NCBI GenBank assembly: GCA_036380875.1
Contig: DASVDX010000054.1
Location: forward strand, 35,635 to 99,634
DNA from: ZC4RG17 sp036380875
GTDB lineage: Bacteria; Actinomycetota; Acidimicrobiia; Spongiisociales; ZC4RG35
DNA length: 64,000 nt
Direction: 5' to 3'
Shown: positions 59,624-64,000 of the stretch, one piece after another
Layout of the letters: each line of letters opens with the position of its first letter
Position numbering within the stretch: position 1 is the first letter of the stretch
Notes under the pieces: generated by a model
Database searches by the model: none
Told to the model about the DNA's origin: nothing
The model's input: the letters and a program-made list of their open reading frames with translations, nothing else
Position numbers and translations under genes: made by a program

Positions 59624-59750
59624 CATCGGAAAGCCGATCCGCCGCATCCGGGTGGAGCCCGAGCGGGTGGCGCCGGTCCCCGAACCGGCGAAAGAGCCCG
59701 AACGCAAGCAGCCGACGAAGCGCGACAAGGAGAAAGTCGGCAAACCCTGA
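59616..59750 (+). CDS. 44-residue small charged protein coupled to the membrane protein
   Basis: ATG 59616 lies within the last codons of the membrane-protein gene and has a strong GGAAGGAG at 59602-59609. The product begins MADIGKPIRRIRVEPERV, has a Pro/Glu hinge (PVPEPAKEPER) and ends in Lys-rich KRDKEKVGKP. It is basic overall, with no hydrophobic stretch. The ribosome site, overlap and length favour a genuine small partner of the membrane protein. No family recognised with certainty. Confidence 0.6.
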   Translation: MADIGKPIRRIRVEPERVAPVPEPAKEPERKQPTKRDKEKVGKP

Positions 59751-59833
59751 CCGGTCGTGGGCCGCGAACGCAGATCCTCGACTAGCTATCGAACGGGCCT
59801 AGGGTCCCTGGCTGGTCCATCGAAAGGAGAACG

Positions 59834-61528
59834 ATGCGTTCGCGATGGGGGATAGCCACCGCACTCGTCATCGCCATACCCCTCGCCGTTTCCGCCGCCC
59901 CAGGTGACGTCGTCCCCGACTACGGCGAGAACGGCCGAGTACCGATCGAATCGGTCACCTCGAACGTCGGGGTGGTCGATCTCACGGCCGATCGCGCCGG
60001 CCGGGCGGCGATCAGCTTCGCCGGGGATGCCGAATCCGGTTTCGGCGCTCTGGTCTCCGCCGACGGGTCAGAAGTCGTCGACCTGACGTTCGACAGGCCT
60101 TCCGAGGTCGCCTTCGGGTCTGACGGCTACCTGTACGTCGCCGGTCGCAGCGCCGGCTCAGTCGTCGTCAGCCGCTACGACTCCGCCGGCGCCGCCGATC
60201 CGTCGTACGGCACGAACGGCACGGCCACGCTGCCGGTGCAGGGCGGCATCCCCACGGGAGTGCTCGTCGACCCCGACGGTGCCATCGTGGTGGGGGGCAA
60301 CGTCGACGACCAGTCGGCCTGGGCCGTCAGGCTCGACTCCACCGGCACGGTCGACACCGACTTCGGAGACGATGGCGTCGTCACCCTGGCCACGGACGAC
60401 ACCACTCCGTCGGACTTCATCGCCCCACTCGGCATCCAGCCCATCGAGGGCGGCTACCTGGCGGTGGTGATCGACCGCTCCACCTCCGCCGACGTCGTGC
60501 GGGTCGCCACGTTCGACTCGACGGGGATCAAGACCCGGATCAACCTCGCCACCGCAGACGACATCACCTCCGTCGACTCGGCGAAGATGGCCGACGGTGG
60601 GGTGGCGGTCGTGCTCGAGGTCACCGCCGGCGAGGACGTCCAGGACTTCCACGTCTACAAGTTCCGTCCCGACGGGACCCTCGACCCGAGCTTCGGCAAC
60701 CCGGGACTGTCCGACGACGAGGTCGCCGGACCGGTGCACGTGACCGCCCTGCGCACCGGCGAGATCGCCCTGGCCTACAACACCGGACCGAACCCGGCGT
60801 TCGTCGTCCGCCTGGTCACCGCCGACGGCAGGGACGGCGGCACTATCGACACCGGCCTCGACGCCTGGATCTACGGGATCGCCGCGGTGGCCCACGACGG
60901 CAGCCTGATCCTCGCCGCCGACGAGACACCGGCGAACACGTCCGAGCCGGACAGCGTTGCCCTGGTGAAGGTCGCCGCCGACGAGTCGGGACGGTTCATC
61001 GACGACGACGGCTCGGTGCACGAGCGGGACATCGAGGAGGCGGCGCGGCGCGACATCACCCGCGGCTGCAACCCGCCGGACAACACCAGGTACTGCCCCA
61101 AGGACTCCATCACCCGAGGCCAGATGGCGGCGTTCCTGGTGAGGGCACTCGACCTGCCCGGCAGTGACGAGGACGCCTTCGTCGACGATTCGAACTCGGT
61201 GTTCGAGGGAGACATCAACGCTCTCGCCGCCGCCGACATCACGAGGGGCTGCAACCCGCCGACGAACGACCGGTTCTGCCCCATCGACGACGTGACCCGC
61301 GGCCAGATGGCGGCTTTCCTGGTGCGGGCCCTCGACCTGCCGCCCTCGAGCGAGGATGCTTTCGTCGACGACGAGGGCTCGGTGTTCGAAGGTGACATCA
61401 ACGCTCTGGCTGCCGCCGGGATCACGAGGGGCTGCAACCCGCCGGCCAACGACCGGTTCTGCCCGAACGACCCGGTGAGCCGCGAGCAGATGGCCTCGTT
61501 CCTGGTCCGGGCCCTGCCGGAATCCTGA
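59834..61528 (+). CDS. secreted beta-propeller protein with three C-terminal SLH-like repeats
   Basis: A 564-residue exported protein. Signal peptide 1-21 (ATALVIAIPLAVSA). Residues 22-385 are short beta-repeats with delta-60-like DPSYGTNG, DTDFGDDG and DPSFGNPG turns, suggesting a propeller. Residues about 387-564 are three S-layer-homology-like repeats of about 60 aa, each with (A)DITRGCNPP..., RFCP and TRGQMAAFLVRALDLP, the paired Cys being conserved in all three. Anchors the protein at the cell surface. AAAGGAG precedes ATG 59834. A terminator follows. Confidence 0.9.
   Translation: MRSRWGIATALVIAIPLAVSAAPGDVVPDYGENGRVPIESVTSNVGVVDLTADRAGRAAISFAGDAESGFGALVSADGSEVVDLTFDRPSEVAFGSDGYLYVAGRSAGSVVVSRYDSAGAADPSYGTNGTATLPVQGGIPTGVLVDPDGAIVVGGNVDDQSAWAVRLDSTGTVDTDFGDDGVVTLATDDTTPSDFIAPLGIQPIEGGYLAVVIDRSTSADVVRVATFDSTGIKTRINLATADDITSVDSAKMADGGVAVVLEVTAGEDVQDFHVYKFRPDGTLDPSFGNPGLSDDEVAGPVHVTALRTGEIALAYNTGPNPAFVVRLVTADGRDGGTIDTGLDAWIYGIAAVAHDGSLILAADETPANTSEPDSVALVKVAADESGRFIDDDGSVHERDIEEAARRDITRGCNPPDNTRYCPKDSITRGQMAAFLVRALDLPGSDEDAFVDDSNSVFEGDINALAAADITRGCNPPTNDRFCPIDDVTRGQMAAFLVRALDLPPSSEDAFVDDEGSVFEGDINALAAAGITRGCNPPANDRFCPNDPVSREQMASFLVRALPES
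61024..61520 (+). repeat. three-fold in-gene repeat encoding SLH-like units
   Basis: Units of about 180 bases beginning near 61024, 61204 and 61384, each encoding (E)GDIN(A)LAAA-type helix, ITRGCNPP and CP...GQMAAFLVRAL. The second and third copies share long nearly identical stretches, so the region can recombine or confuse assembly. Confidence 0.7.
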
Positions 61529-61541
61529 GTCGACCAACGGG

Positions 61542-61572
61542 AGACCCCCTGGCCGATAGCGCCAGGGGGTCT
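61542..61572 (+). terminator. intrinsic terminator after the SLH protein gene
   Basis: AGACCCCCTGGC (61542-61553), loop CGATAGC, GCCAGGGGGTCT (61561-61572), then CTCTTCTTG. Perfect 12-base arms and a pyrimidine-rich tail, 14 bases after the stop. Confidence 0.85.
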
Positions 61573-61643
61573 CTCTTCTTGCGCCCCCAATCGCCACGGC
61601 TGCCACTGGTAAGGTTCCTGCCTCTCTCACGTGCTGGGGCGCT

Positions 61644-64000
61644 GTGGACTGTCCGATCTGTGGGCACGACAACCGGGCGGATGCCAAGTTCTGCTCGAAC
61701 TGCGGCAACCCCCTTCAGCGCGTCTGCCCGATCTGCTCCCACGTGAATGAAGCGGGCGCCAACTTCTGCAGCAACTGCGGCCACCGTTTCGCCCCCGCCC
61801 AGAAGGAGATAGCCGGCTACGTCCCGCCCGAGACGCTGATGAAGATCAGCCAGGCTCGGGCGGACCAGCGGATGCGGGGCGAGCGCCGCACGGTCACGAT
61901 GCTCTTCGCCGACATCAAGGGGTCGACGGCAGCCGCCGAGCGACTCGACCCCGAGGAGTGGACCGAAATCGTCAACGGGGCCTTCGAGCATCTGATCCGC
62001 CCCGTCTATCGCTACGAGGGCACACTCGCCCGCCTCCTCGGGGATGCCGTGCTCGCCTTCTTCGGCGCTCCCATCGCCCACGCAGACGACCCGGTCCGGG
62101 CGGTGCGGGCCGGCCTCGAGATCACCGAGGCGATGGCTTCGTACAGGGAGAAGGTCGCCCAGCGGTGGGACCTCGACATCGACGTCCGCGTCGGGATCAA
62201 CACCGGCCTCGTCGTGGTGGGCGAGATCGGCTCCGATCTGCGGGTCGACTACACCGCCATCGGCGACGCCGTCAACGTCGCCGCCAGGATGGAACAGACC
62301 GCCGAGCCGGGAACGGTTCGGGTCACGGCCGAGACATGGGAGTTGGTATCCAACCACTTCGAGGGCGAGGAGATCGGCCCGGTAGATGTGAAGGGCAAGG
62401 CCGAGCCGGTCATCGCCTACCGGGTGCTCGGCGTGCGGGCCGACGGACCGGAGGTCGAGCTCGTCGGCCCTCTGGTGGGCCGCCACGGCGAGCTGGCCAG
62501 ACTGCGGTCTCTGGCAGAGTCGCTCCAGGAGGGGGCGGGGTGGATCGCTGCCGTGGTCGGCGACGCCGGCCTCGGGAAGTCCCGCCTGCTCGAAGAGTTC
62601 CGCCAAGCCGTCGACTCCGACGAGCTGGGGTGGATGGCCGCAGCCACAGAGTCGTACGACTCCCAGGTGCCGTACTCGACGGCGCGCCAGCTCCTCACGA
62701 GATGGTGGGATCTCGACTCAGCTCAGGACCCGTACGCTCGCGTGGCGGAAGCCGCCGAGCTGATACCCGACGTGGACGACGCCGCCGCCTACCTGGGGGT
62801 GTTCACCGGAATCCCCCTCCCGGAGTCTGTGGTGGACTTCCTGGACGAGCTCGAGCCGCCGGTCCTCGACTCGCGCATCCGCCAGACCGTCCTCTCCTAC
62901 ATGAGGGCGGAGGCGCGACGCCGGCCGCTCGTCGTCGCCGTGGAAGACCTCCACTGGGCGGACGCCATGTCGCTCGCCCTCATCGAGCACCTGATGGCCC
63001 TCACCGAGTCCGAGCCGCTCGGCCTCGTGATCGTGATGAGGCCGATCCGCGACGGTGCCGCCTGGCATCTGCACGAGGTCGCCGAGCGGGAGCATCCCCA
63101 CCGCTACACGTATCTCGAGCTGGGCACCCTCACCGAGGAGGCGGCGGCCGAGCTCCTCGACAGCCTCGTCGGATCGGACCTGTCTCCCGAGACCCGAAAG
63201 AGCGTCCTCGAACGAGCGGGCGGGCAACCCCCTCTTCATCGAGCAGATCGCCCATGCCATCCTCGAGTCCGGCACCCGGGACATCCCCGTGCCCTCCGGG
63301 CTGTCCTCCCTCCTCACGGCCCGGCTCGACGGCCTGGACCCAGGGTCACGGGCCGTGGCCCAGTACGCCTCCGTGATCGGCAGGGAGTTCGACCGGTCCA
63401 CGGTGGCGGCGCTGCTCGGTGACCCCGCCGACCTGTCGGACCGGCTCACCGACCTGCTGCGGCGGGGGATCCTCGTCGAACGGGACGGGTCGACGCTGGC
63501 GTTCACCCACGCCCTGATACGCGACACCGCCTACTCGACGCTGTTGTTGCGGACCCGGCGCCAGCTCCACCGCCGCCTCGCCGATCACCTGGCGGAGGTT
63601 CGGCCCCAGGCGGTGGCGGAGATCGCCGTCCACTACACCGAAGCCGAGGACATGGCGGCGGCATTCCCGTTCCTGGTCGCCGCCGGCGAGAAGGCGTCGC
63701 GGGCCATGGCCCTTTCCGACGCCATCCGGTTCTTCACCACCGCCCTCGAGAACATCCCCGCCGACGCCGAGCCCGCCCTGGTCGTGCGCGCCTACGACGG
63801 GCTCGGAGTCGCCTATTCGCTGCTCCCGGACCTCACGAAGTCCGAGGCCACCTTCCAGCGGCTCGCCGAGAACGCCGGACGGCCGTCCGCCAAGGTGACG
63901 GCTCTCAACCGTCTCGCCTTGACCGCTGCCATGCTGGGGGGCGATCTGGCCGCCGCCCACCGGTACCTGGAGGACGCCTACTGCGTCGCCAAGGAGGCCG
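61644..64000 (+). CDS. zinc-ribbon/adenylate-guanylate cyclase/AAA-ATPase regulator, frameshifted and cut by the window edge
   Basis: GTG 61644 starts a double zinc ribbon (CPICGHDN...FCSNCGNPL and CPICSHVN...FCSNCGHRF, residues 2-50). A class III cyclase domain follows (about 85-265) with TMLFADIKGSTAAAERL and RLLGDAVLAFFGAP holding the two metal Asp residues, and YTAIGDAVNVAARM. Next is an ATPase domain (about 275-525) with LVGRHGELARL, Walker A VVGDAGLGKSRLLEEF and VVAVEDLHWADAMSLAL. At 63217-63225 one extra base shifts the frame; the protein continues in the +1 frame as GNPLFIEQIAHAILESGTRD, a normal AAA/TPR continuation, open to the window end. Unshifted reading would stop at 63422. Multi-domain signal regulators of this design often take a TPR tail. 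Confidence 0.88.

Noticed and set aside
60158..61708. 516-residue minus-strand open frame over the SLH gene
   Set aside because: Antisense shadow of a repetitive GC-rich gene, and it crosses the terminator at 61542-61572.
1..64000. Mobile elements, CRISPR arrays, tRNA or rRNA genes
   Set aside because: I saw no transposase, integrase, direct-repeat arrays with spacers, cloverleaf-like or rRNA-like sequences; absence is from reading by eye, not a scan.

Overview
The window is a GC-rich, densely packed chromosomal stretch with short intergenic gaps, many ATGA or GTGA start/stop overlaps and GTG/TTG starts. It looks like an actinomycete chromosome. The best lineage clue is the cell-surface protein at 59834-61528. 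Its three C-terminal S-layer-like repeats carry the motif ITRGCNPP...RFCP, which I associate with Acidimicrobiia and related deep-branching Actinomycetota; this is recollection plus inference, not a database result. I see no tRNA, rRNA, CRISPR array, insertion sequence, integrase or phage gene. The window reads as ordinary chromosome with heavy investment in uptake of small organics.

Layout. 1-3361: treY (cut by the window edge) and glgB for glycogen/trehalose metabolism, then a YitT/YczE-like membrane protein. 3429-5738: an HxlR regulator divergent from a 37-aa ORF and a frameshifted alpha/beta hydrolase, facing a second hydrolase. 5796-9654: an I78-like inhibitor lipoprotein, a DrrAB-type drug ABC exporter under a TetR regulator, and exonuclease III. 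9699-10816: ArsR plus SRPBCC pair, probably leaderless. 10821-19203: a compact recC-recB-recD operon. 19357-24233: a complete five-gene LIV/urea-type ABC operon. 24230-28940: DUF3006, an unusual ComEC/ComEA-like secreted hydrolase, a NarL-type two-component system and a SHOCT protein. 29006-35478: a xylose-type sugar ABC operon with an SDR, a divergent ROK regulator and a Gfo/Idh/MocA dehydrogenase, forming a coherent sugar module. 35553-40187: an ASPIC/UnbV protein, a degenerate M24 peptidase-fold protein and an RnfD-like membrane protein. 40228-43513: a truncated IspD-like protein, IspD, and PTS enzyme I with HPr. 43682-47832: an NMT1/SsuA-type ABC operon with an extra signal-less binding protein, and a RidA protein. 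47912-51221: a methyltransferase, DUF937, a membrane protein, an NTF2-like protein and a phosphoribosyltransferase. 51435-57662: a second LIV-type ABC operon with a fused LivH-LivM permease and a terminal amidohydrolase. 57839-64000: DUF1697, a membrane protein with a Cys motif plus a 44-aa partner, the surface propeller/SLH protein, and a zinc-ribbon/cyclase/AAA regulator that runs off the end and carries a frameshift.

The genes suggest a heterotroph that scavenges amino acids or amides, N-heterocycles, pentoses and an NMT1-type substrate, stores carbon as glycogen/trehalose, and uses several local one-component regulators whose operators are visible as palindromes.

Most unusual items: the UnbV-like/M24-like/RnfD-like trio; the IspD half-domain protein divergent from ispD; the PH-like-TM-MBL-HhH fusion next to DUF3006; the membrane protein with its overlapping 44-aa ORF; and the second binding protein without a signal peptide. 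Two genes (hydrolase near 4447, cyclase near 63220) each carry one extra base in a GC-rich run, so consensus error must be excluded before calling either a pseudogene.
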